47,587 nt of DNA from Paulinella micropora (lineage: Eukaryota > Cercozoa > Imbricatea > Euglyphida), in NCBI GenBank assembly GCA_009731375.1, contig BJOX01000228.1, positions 685,838 through 733,424 of the forward strand, written 5' to 3'. A model generated the notes under the pieces. That model saw nothing but the letters and a program-made list of their open reading frames with translations. It was not told the DNA's origin and made no database searches. Every line of letters begins with the position of its first letter. Position 1 is the first letter of the stretch. Both the position numbers and the translations under genes were made by a program. This document shows positions 1-8,340 of this stretch, in pieces.

Positions 1-240
1 ACCCCACCCCTCTGGTGCGTGTATGTGTGCGCGCGCGCGTTTGTGTGTTTGTGTGTGTGTGTGTGTGTGTGTCGCCAGCTGCAGCTGTGCATGTCTAGGT
101 CAGAATTCAGCACAAAAAACAAAACAAAACAAAACAAAACAACAACAACAACAACAACAAACAAACAAACACAAAAAAAACAAAAACAAAAAACAAACAA
201 ACAAACAAACAAACAAAATAAATAAATATAGCACGCACGC
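1..240. repeat. GT, CAAA and CAA simple repeats
   Basis: A (GT)n tract around 40-72 is followed by A-rich CAAAA, CAA and CAAA tracts to about 228. No coding signal is seen. It lies directly upstream of an Asn-rich reading frame. Confidence 0.9.
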
Positions 241-636
241 ATGCTGAATTGGATAGGGAAGGAACCCCCCAGCGATTCCTCTATGATACGCAGCGCCGGC
301 AGCAGCGTGGTGTCAACTAACAGCAGCAGCAGCAGCGACAACAGCGACAACAAGAACAACAACAGCAACAACAACACTAACAACAACAACAACAACAACG
401 GCAAAGACGACGAGAACAACAACGACGACAATAATGGCAAGCACAATAGCGACGACAGCAGCATTAACAGCAACAACAACAACAACAAAAACAACAAAAA
501 CAATGACAACAAGGACAACAGCAACCACAGCAGCCAAGCAGCTGAGCAGGTCGCTCAGGTTGGTCTAACTGCGTATCTAACTGCGCAAGCAGGCCAGAAG
601 CAACTGAAAGCAGCGGGCCGGATTGGCCACGGGCAG
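241..636 (+). CDS. Candidate 5' exon, Asn/Ser-rich protein (gene 1)
   Basis: The reading frame opens with ATG at 241 and is dominated by Asn, Ser and Asp runs, then a less biased Gln/Ala-rich stretch before 636. The function is not recognised. A GT donor after CAG at 636 would leave phase 0. The TATGATAG acceptor at 701 would then join it in phase to the next exon, giving a 65-nt intron. Reading straight through instead gives a stop at 775-777. CAA/CAG-type repeats can produce such ORFs by chance, so coding is uncertain. It is listed because the same-strand exons downstream keep a common frame. Confidence 0.35.
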
Positions 637-701
637 GTTACGGGCCGCACGTACCACCCTGTCCGCGAACTTTCCCCGATAGACTGGTCGGACTATGATA
701 G

Positions 702-865
702 TCCGAAAAGTCCGAGAAAAGTCAGAAAGCCGTTACGCGGGAGGCGTGCCAGGTGGCGGCCCGGTGGGACTTGCTGAGAAGGAAAGACCCGTTACTTTTT
801 TCCATGTCCGAAACTACGTCGTGGCAGGAGTTTGCTGGCTGCCCTGCCAGCCCACCTGCGCCAGG
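702..865 (+). CDS. Gene 1 exon a, unknown protein
   Basis: This is an internal exon candidate bounded by TAG at 701 and by CCAGG|GTAATT after 865. The supported frame contains [20 protein letters not shown] and ends in phase 2. A second copy at 1814-1966 differs by a silent AGA/AGG change in this frame, which favours it over the other frames; an Ala-to-Val change near the end is also present. Spliced to a copy of exon b (starting G|TTC TGC) the frame stays open. No domain family was recognised. The downstream intron holds a CT tract, a 10-N gap and a CATAAT tract before a good TTTTGCAG acceptor. Confidence 0.5.
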
Positions 866-920
866 GTAATTGCGAATCATTCTCTGTGTGTGCATGTGTG
901 TCACATTCACTACTCTCCCC

Positions 921-930
921 NNNNNNNNNN
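921..930. other. Assembly gap (10 N)
   Basis: Ten N lie inside a CT-rich microsatellite; the size is probably arbitrary. Confidence 0.98.
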
Positions 931-984
931 CTCTCTCTCTTCTCTCCCTCTCCCTCTCCCTCTCCCTCCCTCTCTCTCTCTCTT

Positions 985-1054
<70 letters not shown>

Positions 1055-1159
1055 CACCTCGCTCAAGCACACACAATCATAATCATAATCAGAATCAGAA
1101 TCAGAATCATAATCATAAGCATAGTCATGATCATTATCATAATAACTGTGATTTTGCAG
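931..1159. repeat. CT and CATAAT repeats forming an intron end
   Basis: A (CT)n/(TTTC) tract runs to about 1052, then imperfect CATAAT/CAGAAT repeats to 1140, ending in CTGTGATTTTGCAG, a convincing 3' splice site for gene 1. Confidence 0.8.
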
Positions 1160-1195
1160 GTTCTGCCGGCCCCTCAATGACTTTCCTCTTCGTTT
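1160..1195 (+). CDS. Gene 1 exon b, copy 1 (partial or duplicated)
   Basis: Follows TTTTGCAG. In the frame set by exon a it reads [12 protein letters not shown] and then runs into TATC repeat without a clear donor. Sister copies start at 1532, 2199, 2490 and 3569. Differences between copies fall mostly at third codon positions of this frame (CGG/CGA, AAT/AAC, TTT/TTC). Only the last copy, at 3569, continues into unique coding sequence, so the earlier copies are probably duplicated exon fragments. Confidence 0.4.
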
Positions 1196-1199
1196 TCTT

Positions 1200-1220
1200 T
1201 CTATCTATCTATCTATCTAC

Positions 1221-1251
<31 letters not shown>

Positions 1252-1260
1252 CCTATCTAC

Positions 1261-1295
<35 letters not shown>

Positions 1296-1398
1296 CCTAC
1301 CTACCTACCTACCTACTTACCTACCTACCTACCTACCTACCTACCTATCTATCTATCTATCTATCTATCTACCTATCTACCTACCTATCTATCTATCC

Positions 1399-1433
<35 letters not shown>

Positions 1434-1531
1434 GATCGATCGATCGATCGATTGATCTGTCTGTCTGTCTGTCTGTCTTAGTATCTATCTATCTCTCTAT
1501 CTATCTATCTGTCTATCTATCTATCTATCAG
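1200..1531. repeat. TATC/TACC/TGTC microsatellite
   Basis: (CTAT)n with CTAC, CGAT and CTGT interruptions. It ends in TATCTATCAG, which would itself serve as the 3' splice site for exon b copy 2. Confidence 0.95.
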
Positions 1532-1567
1532 GTTCTGCCGATCCCTCAACGACTTGCCTCTTTGTCT
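1532..1567 (+). pseudogene. Exon b copy 2 (fragment)
   Basis: Starts directly after TATCTATCAG and reads [13 protein letters not shown] in the exon-b frame, then returns to TATC repeat. It looks like a duplicated exon fragment embedded in microsatellite. Confidence 0.4.
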
Positions 1568-1601
<34 letters not shown>

Positions 1602-1622
1602 CATCTATCTATCTATCTATCC

Positions 1623-1673
<51 letters not shown>

Positions 1674-1690
1674 CATCCATCCATCCATCC

Positions 1691-1766
<76 letters not shown>

Positions 1767-1768
1767 AC

Positions 1769-1808
<40 letters not shown>

Positions 1809-1813
1809 GTTAG
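1568..1813. repeat. TATC microsatellite
   Basis: (CTAT)n with CCAT variants, ending in TATGTTAG, an acceptor-like end before the second copy of exon a. Confidence 0.95.
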
Positions 1814-1966
1814 TCCGAAAAGTACGAGAGCCGTTACGCGGGAGGCGTGCCAGGTGGCGGCCCGGTGGGACTTGCTGAGGAGGAAAGACCCGTTACTTTT
1901 TTCCATGTCCGAAACTACGTCGTGGCAGGAGTTTGCTGGCTGCCCTGCCAGCCCACCTGTCCCAGG
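1814..1966 (+). pseudogene. Duplicated exon a
   Basis: A near-identical copy of 702-865 with an 11-nt deletion near its start, so the entry phase differs from copy 1. It keeps the CCAGG|GTAATT donor. The exon b copy that follows lost its acceptor (TTTTGCAC in place of TTTTGCAG), which suggests this unit is a decaying segmental duplication. Confidence 0.5.
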
Positions 1967-2037
1967 GTAATTGCGAATCATCTTCTGTGTGTGCATGTGT
2001 ATCACATTCACTACTCTNNNNNNNNNNNNNNNNNNNN

Positions 2038-2084
2038 NNNNNNNNNNNNNNNNNNNNNNNNNNNNNNNNNNNNNNNNNNNNNNN
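2038..2084. other. Assembly gap (47 N)
   Basis: N run in the intron of the second unit, followed by a C run of about 16. Confidence 0.98.
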
Positions 2085-2235
2085 CCCCCCCCCCCCCCCC
2101 TCTCTCTCTCTCTCCACCTCGCTCAAGCACACATAATCATAATCATCATAATCATAATCATAGTCATAATCATTATCATAATAACTGTGATTTTGCACGT
2201 TCTGCCGGGCCCTCAATGACTTTCCTCTTCGTTTT

Positions 2236-2358
2236 CTATCTATCTACTTATCAATCTATCTATCTATTTATATATCTATCTATCTATCTATCTATCTATT
2301 TATATATCTATCTATCTATCTATCTATCTACCTACCTACTACCTACCTACCTACCTAC

Positions 2359-2407
<49 letters not shown>

Positions 2408-2447
2408 GATCGATTGATCTGTCTGTCTGTCTGTCTGTCTGTCTTAG

Positions 2448-2487
<40 letters not shown>

Positions 2488-2525
2488 AGGTTCTGCCGAT
2501 CCCTCAACGACTTGCCTCTTTGTCT

Positions 2526-2573
<48 letters not shown>

Positions 2574-2593
2574 CTATCTATCTACCTACCTAC

Positions 2594-2652
<59 letters not shown>
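2236..2652. repeat. TATC microsatellite with embedded exon b fragments
   Basis: (CTAT)n with CTAC and CTGT blocks. A fourth exon-b fragment begins at 2490 after TATCAG. The right edge (about 2652) abuts a 5'-truncated dispersed-repeat unit. Confidence 0.9.
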
Positions 2653-3315
2653 GTATCAGTCCCTTCCGTGCAAACATCACGGCTTAGCTGGGCATCGGGT
2701 TAATACTTTACCCACAGACTTCCTGGTTGACGAAATCAGAAGCTCCTTTTTTCTGACATTAGTCGATATTTCATCAGTTGATCTTATCACTTACTCTACG
2801 GAATGAACCAAGGCCACTTGAGGTGTCACTGACCCTCTCTTGGGCTTGATTTTTTGAAATGGGTGCCATCTGTCGACAGACAGAGAATTAGGGGATGGTG
2901 TGGGTGTGCTGGGCCCGTGGTGGGGTGCCTTATGTGTGCCTAGCCATACGCCTATAAGTCACATGCCGAAATAGCGACGGGAAGCACAATCCTGTTCCCT
3001 CAGGGTGCCCTTTCTCGCTTGTTGAGCCCGGAATAAAACCCACAGTGCTCTGTCGGTTTATACTAGACTGTCGAACAGTCTCGAAACTCCATCTGCTTAC
3101 TGGGCCCTCTGTAATGGAGGTGGGAGCTCGTTCTGCAAGGGGCGCTTTATGGAACGAGCCCTGGCCCCGCCTGGTACTAGGAAGCTTTGGTATTGCCTGT
3201 ATCAGTCCCTTCCGTGCAAACATCACGGCTTAGCTGGGCATCGGGTTAATACTTTACCCACTTTCCTGGTTGACGAAATCAGAAGCTCCTTTTTTCTGAC
3301 ATTAGTCGATATTTC

Positions 3316-3317
<2 letters not shown>
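2653..3317 (+). mobile_element. ~540-bp dispersed repeat (SINE-like), insertion 1
   Basis: This is a partial unit (2653-2775, only the 3' end) joined head-to-tail to a full unit (2776-3317). The full unit begins CAGTTGATC and ends GTCGATATTTCATC followed by (TATC)n. It is bounded by TATC repeat on both sides. The same sequence occurs at 18.9-19.8 and 19.9-20.4 kb in the opposite orientation. The first unit is cut at its 5' side, as expected for incomplete reverse transcription. No RT is encoded. An antisense 98-codon frame is conserved between copies only because the copies are nearly identical. A perfect stem AGACTGT/ACAGTCT lies inside. Confidence 0.75.
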
Positions 3318-3354
<37 letters not shown>

Positions 3355-3379
3355 CATCTATCTATCTATCCATCTATCC

Positions 3380-3410
<31 letters not shown>

Positions 3411-3447
3411 CATCTATCCATCTATCTATCATAGTATCTATCTATCC

Positions 3448-3486
<39 letters not shown>

Positions 3487-3515
3487 CATCTATCTATCTA
3501 TCTATCTATCCATCC

Positions 3516-3550
<35 letters not shown>

Positions 3551-3568
3551 CATCTATCCATCTATCAG
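3318..3568. repeat. TATC microsatellite tail
   Basis: (CTAT)n with CCAT variants directly follows the dispersed repeat and ends in TATCAG, the acceptor of the last exon b copy. Confidence 0.95.
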
Positions 3569-3636
3569 GTTCTGCCGACCCCTCATCGACTTGCCTCTTC
3601 GTTTCCCCACGCTTTTGTACGCGAGCCATGAGACAG
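3569..3636 (+). CDS. Gene 1 exon b, full copy
   Basis: Follows TATCTATCAG. In the exon-b frame it reads on from FCRPLIDLPLRFPTLLYAS to HETG. It ends in phase 1 at a possible GC donor (GAGACAG|GCAAAT). The next candidate exon, at 3865, enters in the matching phase. The function is unknown. On the opposite strand there is a weak NHL-like resemblance (RTKAWGNEE), noted but not preferred because third-position changes support the plus strand. Confidence 0.45.
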
Positions 3637-3864
3637 GCAAATACATACATACATACATACATACACATATACATACATACACATATACATACATACATAC
3701 ATACACATATACATACATACATACATACATACATACACACATACATGCATACGTACATGCATAAATACATACATACATACATACATACATGCATACACAC
3801 ATACATACATACATACACATACATACATACATACATACACGCATACATATGTGCATACAAACAG
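3637..3864. repeat. ACAT/ACAC microsatellite intron
   Basis: (ATAC)n with ACATAT and ATGC variants, ending in ATACAAACAG, a plausible acceptor. The Tyr-Ile-His-Thr reading frames inside are repeat artefacts. Confidence 0.9.
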
Positions 3865-3953
3865 GAAAGTCTACTGCAGCCTCGTCTGAACATCAACTTC
3901 AATCCAGTCACTTTTTATCGTATATCATTTATCATTCATCATTAGTTGTACAT
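3865..3953 (+). CDS. Gene 1 exon, Ser/His-rich
   Basis: After CAAACAG the frame reads KSTAASSEHQLQSSHFLSY and on to VVH, phase 1 in and phase 0 out at CAT|GTAACG. The following 50-nt intron is T-rich and ends TTGTTTGCAG. The phase agrees with the exons on either side. No family is recognised. Confidence 0.45.
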
Positions 3954-4003
3954 GTAACGGTTTTTTTTTTTTTTTGTTCGTTTGTCTGTTTGTTTGTTTG
4001 CAG

Positions 4004-4159
4004 TTGATTCGGACGGCGACACTACTCCTGAGCTGTCCTACACCAACCTTACCCCCGAGCCCTCCCACAACGACTGATCCACTGAAGACTTCTGACAGTG
4101 TAAGAGTTTGTATCACCGTGGTTGGCAGTGGCATACCCGAGCACTGTCACAACAACTGA
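4004..4159 (+). CDS. Gene 1 terminal exon, Pro/Thr-rich
   Basis: Begins after TTTGTTTGCAG. It reads LIRTATLLLSCPTPTLPPSP, then PTTTDPL, and if unspliced reaches a stop at 4157-4159. A ~48-bp segment (CCTACACCA to GATCCACTG) recurs at 4210-4258 and encodes a second PTP-TTTDPL motif in another frame, so a further short intron or a frameshift could extend the protein to the TAG at 4317-4319. The Pro/Thr-rich composition suggests a disordered tail. Confidence 0.45.
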   Translation: MIRTATLLLSCPTPTLPPSPPTTTDPLKTSDSVRVCITVVGSGIPEHCHNN

Positions 4160-4798
4160 TCCACTGTCTGACAGTTTGACCACCGAGGCTGGAATATATA
4201 TATCAACCTCCCCTACACCATCCTTACCCACGAGCCCTCCCACAACGACTGATCCACTGCACACTGATCCACAACTAGTATCATCCGTGAACAATTTTTC
4301 CAGTCAGATTCAGCTATAGGTCATTCTCAAAGTCTCTACTTTCACATGATGAGCAGAATGAGAACGGCTTTTTTTCTTCTTTTATTCAACTTCTGAGTTT
4401 ATTTATTGATTTTTGCAGTGCACAGTACCTGCGAATACGTCAGCACATCGCCACTGAATAATATATTATATGACAAATTTTGCACAGTTTACTCCTTATT
4501 TATGTCATATTCTGCATGATTTAACATACTAGGATTTTCATGCACAGTTTATGATGTATTTATATGTGAAATGTTGCATACTAACTGAGGTATTAATAAT
4601 TATCCGCAAATTATTCCAGGAATAGAAAAAATGCTTTAATGCACAGTCATCTCAATAGACAATTAGCATACTTAATTCATCGTTTACCACAGTCATTAGT
4701 ATTTCGGATTTGAACCTAATTATCAAAATATGTTAAACTACTTTGACCGTCTAGTATTATCTTTTTTTTTTCTTTTTTTTTTTTTCAGAATTATGTTG
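4160..4798. other. 3' flank of gene 1
   Basis: Contains the second PTTTDPL-type repeat to 4319, then AT-rich sequence with AATAATATATTA near 4457 and scattered TGCACAGTTTA words. No other coding signal is seen. Confidence 0.5.
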
Positions 4799-4964
4799 AA
4801 TGCATTGGCATATAGTAGTAGTAGTAGTAGTAGTAGTAATAGTAGTAGTAGTAGGAGTAGTAGAAGTAGAACTAGTAGTAGTAGTAGTAGTAGTAGTAGG
4901 AGGAGGAGGAGGAGGGGGAGAAGTAGTAGCAGTAGTAGCAGCAGCAGTAGTAGTAGTAGTAGTA

Positions 4965-4997
<33 letters not shown>

Positions 4998-5013
4998 CAG
5001 TAGTAGCAGCAGC

Positions 5014-5054
<41 letters not shown>

Positions 5055-5088
5055 CACCAGCAGCAGCACCAGCAGCAGCAGCAGTAGC

Positions 5089-5135
<47 letters not shown>

Positions 5136-5147
5136 CACCACAGCAGC

Positions 5148-5215
<68 letters not shown>

Positions 5216-5217
5216 CT
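4799..5217. repeat. AGT/AGC/AGG trinucleotide array
   Basis: About 420 bp of (TAG)n mixed with CAG, AGG and ACC units. Frames across it give poly-Ser, poly-Val and poly-Leu, which I do not treat as genes. Confidence 0.95.
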
Positions 5218-7675
5218 AAGTAGCAGTAGTCGCAATAGTAGTGACAGTGACCGGCTGAGCGCCGGGCCGGTTAACTGAAGGCAGTGATTCAGAATTAATG
5301 CTCACCACTGGGCTCACTGATAATTGACTATTTTTCAAGTTTTGGCTCACTTATCATTGTCTTTTTCAAGTTTTCCGCGATCAACTTTTAATATTACCAA
5401 TAGAATACTTGCCATTCGTCGCTGCGAGATGAGTGACCTGGAAGCGTCATGAAGATATAAAAAGGAATTTGAGTGGCAAAAGCCATGATGACCGAGGCAG
5501 AGTCGTCACGTGAGTTGGAGAACTCTTCGTACTTGAATGATCAGTGCCGGACCGGCCCGGTCGATGCAATCTTAGCCTGATAATTTAATAAGACTCCATG
5601 ATACGATGACGCGCTCAACGGAGGCTCCGCTCAGCTGTAGCAATAATGATGAGTGGCAAGTATCAAGTTTTATTAATATTGTATACTGAATAGTTGATTG
5701 AAACTTGCCAGCCTCAGTGGCGGCTTGCGTAAGAAACTGTATATTTACTATCATGATGCCGTCACGGACTGTTAACTTGAAGGTCCGAAGCAGCGATCCG
5801 CTTCGAAATTCAAGAGAGAACCGTCCGCGGCCGTTCAATTCAATTTGCGCATCATTAGCAGGTTTTACGCAAGCACTGTCATATGTAATACATATGCCAC
5901 TTTAACAAAGTCACTTATTTCCAATGGTTTTTTACCATAGCTATTACTTTAACGATTGGGTCTGCTCTGCCAATTTCCTTTTTCTGACTGACCTTGCCAC
6001 CGTGACTTATCATAGGCTTCCACTTCAACTGAAGCACTGCCTTTAGCTACCACAGAAAGAGTAAAACAAGCTTTCCATCCACACTGAAATCTGCCTCATG
6101 ACCGTGTGGCCGAGCACAGCTCAAATCATGCGGCCCCGGCACAGCCTATAGCCCTTGCTCTAAGCAATTCCCTCAAGTTACTTTTGCCCCGCATAGCCTA
6201 GCCCTAACACTAACCAGCGGAGGCTTGAAGCAAAGGAGTCGCCGAGCACGTGTCACTCGTGGTCCGGTAAACCCCCGGGCCGTGTTATTAAATACTGCCA
6301 CCGACAATTTGAGAGTCTAAAAAAAAAAGAAACTTGTGACTTGATACTTTCCACTCACGCAATATAAGAGCTGGCGGAGTGGCACGGGCCGGGGACTTGA
6401 CTCAGTCTGAGACAAAGAGATAGTAATGCGGCAAGGCGGCAGACAAAAAGAGTCTGCCAGTAACATCCACGGTATACTACATTGTTGTTTTGCTATCACT
6501 GTGATGATTTAATGGGCCCCCGAGTTGTGGAAATGGGCAAGTTTTTATTGTATGATTAAAATTTGTCACGTGTCTTGCCGTGCCGCTGTTTGGGCCTCCG
6601 TGCAACGTTTCACTGTTGTTTTTGTGCACTGCACACTCCTCACACCCCCTCAGCTCCTTTCCTACACTCCACCACTACCTTTCCTTTTTCTTTCTGTTGG
6701 AGAACTTGAGTGGCGGCTTTTTCAAAATGCTTGAATGGATTTGGAATTTAGAAAAAATTTAGGCTGGGACTTCACTTTTGTCGGTCAGTAGTAAAATCAG
6801 AAAGATATTATTTATTGTATGCCCGGGGGTCTATATCCACTCAATCCAAGCACTCTGAGAATAACCTAATCTTCCTCGGCCTCAGGCTGCAAAAGAGGGA
6901 AACCAGTATGGCGGTGGGAAAATGTAGGAGACTATCAGAGCCAAGCAACAAAAAGGAAACAGAGAGCCATTTCCTAATGTCCGCCCTAACGATAATATTA
7001 TCCGGCGTAAAAAGTAGTACCTGTTACTTGTCTTAATATTATCGTTTTCAACCGGCTCAAAGTATATATATAAAAACGGGTATAACCATATCTTGACTAG
7101 ATATAGCTCATCTATCCATCACTGCGGGCCGTGTATAGGGGTATAAGAAAAGGTCGCATATTTACGTATCTGCGCCTAAATTGCCGGAACAGGCTCTAGG
7201 ACCAGACTCCGACAGTAGGTGACACAGCCTACTATACTCACCTACTGTGATCATTATTTTAATTGAATTTCACTGAGTCCGGAACTTCAACCTCAACAAA
7301 TCCTGGAAACCGTGCCTTAGACTCAGAGTCAATTTCATTAGCCGGCTCCGAGTCAGTGACAATTTCTCACATCACTGGCATGAATATTCAGTGGCAAGTA
7401 CCGGTATTGAAAATTTAGTGTTGACGACGTTCAAGTGGGACTCGGAAAAAGAAATTACTACTGTTTTCAGGCTATGATGATCATTCGTAAAGTCATTTTG
7501 GGTAATGAAGTTTCCGGTTTTGTGTCACTTTCAAGTTTCGAGAAGTTTTGCGACAAAATTTAAATTTTTTCAAATTAACTATAACATTTCGCAAAAGCAT
7601 TTCCGCAGTGCAGTCACAAGTTTTCAAAGTTGTGGACGCATATAGCAGTTAATTTGAAAATAAATAAAAAATCAT
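5218..7675. other. Unique intergenic DNA
   Basis: No convincing ORF, RNA gene or known repeat. It is AT-leaning, with frequent CACTG/CAGTG, CAAGT/ACTTG and GAGTC words. An inverted repeat at 7212-7248 is listed separately. A TATATATATAAAAA motif near 7062 could be a TATA box, but no gene follows it. Confidence 0.5.
7212..7248. repeat. Perfect 11-bp inverted repeat, 15-nt loop
   Basis: ACAGTAGGTGA at 7212-7222 is the exact reverse complement of TCACCTACTGT at 7238-7248. It could be a hairpin or the relic of a small element. Confidence 0.8.
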
Positions 7676-7981
7676 TGTAATGTACTACTAATACCCGTTA
7701 CTCCACCTAGACAATTTACCGGTAATTTGGATAGTCTTAGTTATAGGCAGGTTCATAGGCCGGACAGTTATTAATACCTTTATTACTGACAAGGACACTT
7801 TCTAGAGTATTCGCGAATCATAGTCTGGAATGCCTAGAATCAAATGAGTATTACCATTCTGTAAAGGTCATAACATCATAAATTTGTGTGACCCAAAGTC
7901 ATTAAAAGTCTTTTCTTCGGTTATTATTTACCCTTAGCGGGGTAGCTTCCCTAAACTCTGCGTTTGAGTGATAGATTACTT
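7676..7981 (+). repeat. 5' LTR (copia)
   Basis: Matches 14921-15226 with only about three substitutions. It begins TGTAATG; the end is ATTACTT, so the termini carry the short inverted pair GTAAT/ATTAC rather than a clean TG...CA. Confidence 0.92.
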
Positions 7982-7982
7982 T

Positions 7983-7993
7983 GGTTATGAGCC
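7983..7993 (+). promoter_or_regulatory. Primer binding site, half-tRNA type
   Basis: GGTTATGAGCC directly follows the LTR. It is complementary to the anticodon stem-loop of initiator tRNA-Met (GGCTCATAACC), not to a tRNA 3' end. Ty5 and Drosophila copia are known to prime from such an internal tRNA-iMet site. The Gag ATG lies inside the PBS (7987). Confidence 0.75.
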
Positions 7994-8340
7994 TTGTCAA
8001 GGAGGCAAGCGTGCCAAAGCACGTATTGAGTCAAGTGCCCATATTCGAGGGCAACGACCAAAGCTTTTGGCCTTGGTCAAGCAAGTTTCAGAAGCACATG
8101 CAGGGGATATCTGTCCACGTGGCAGAGATGGTATCTGTGGCATTAGCCGACCCAGCTAAAGCCAAAAGGGATTTTCCTTACGACGAAGCAAGGGCTAAGA
8201 CGGCAGAAGACTTAGAAGAGCCCGACACGCCCATAAGTGATAGTGAGGAAGATGAAGAGTCAGACACCTCTCAGAGAGGAAGACAGAGACCCCAGACAAA
8301 GAAAGAAGATATCAAACAGCCAGAAGATTGGGATAAATGA
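7987..8340 (+). CDS. gag: Copia ORF1, N-terminal Gag segment
   Basis: A 117-residue product. The early segment IFEGNDQSFWPWSSKFQKHM has the F-x-G-x-(N)-x-x-x-W pattern of the UBN2/retrotran_gag N-terminus; the tail is acidic (PISDSEEDEESDTSQ) then basic. ATG 7987 is the first in frame after the LTR. The stop TGA (8338-8340) overlaps the ATG of ORF2 as ATGA, and a TAA in the ORF2 frame lies immediately before that ATG. ORF2 is therefore likely to be reached by termination-reinitiation, not frameshifting. Confidence 0.8.
   Translation: MSLVKEASVPKHVLSQVPIFEGNDQSFWPWSSKFQKHMQGISVHVAEMVSVALADPAKAKRDFPYDEARAKTAEDLEEPDTPISDSEEDEESDTSQRGRQRPQTKKEDIKQPEDWDK

Larger units (their letters stand above)
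702..2240 (+). repeat. Tandem segmental duplication, ~1.1 kb unit
   Basis: The order exon a, CT tract, CATAAT tract, exon b, TATC tract is found from 702 and again from 1814. The duplication carries exons and microsatellite introns together. Exon b plus TATC is further repeated at 1532 and 2490. Confidence 0.85.

Noticed and set aside
241-777. A complete 178-residue Asn-rich gene
   Set aside because: The 3' part reads through the better-supported exon a frame in a different frame, so only 241-636 was kept, as a weak exon candidate.
2930-3226. 98-codon frame conserved in dispersed-repeat copies (also 19952-20290)
   Set aside because: The copies are nearly identical at the DNA level, so conservation is uninformative; the frame is antisense to the TATC-tailed strand and has no recognisable domain.
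2653-3317. Possible 5S rRNA or tRNA ancestry of the ~540-bp repeat
   Set aside because: Only short resemblances (TTAGCTGGGCATCGGG; a weak B-box-like GGGTTTTATTCC on the opposite strand) were seen, not enough to claim.
4730-5235. Poly-Ser, poly-Val, poly-Leu and poly-Thr frames
   Set aside because: AGT/AGC trinucleotide array open in several frames at once, with no flanking coding signal.
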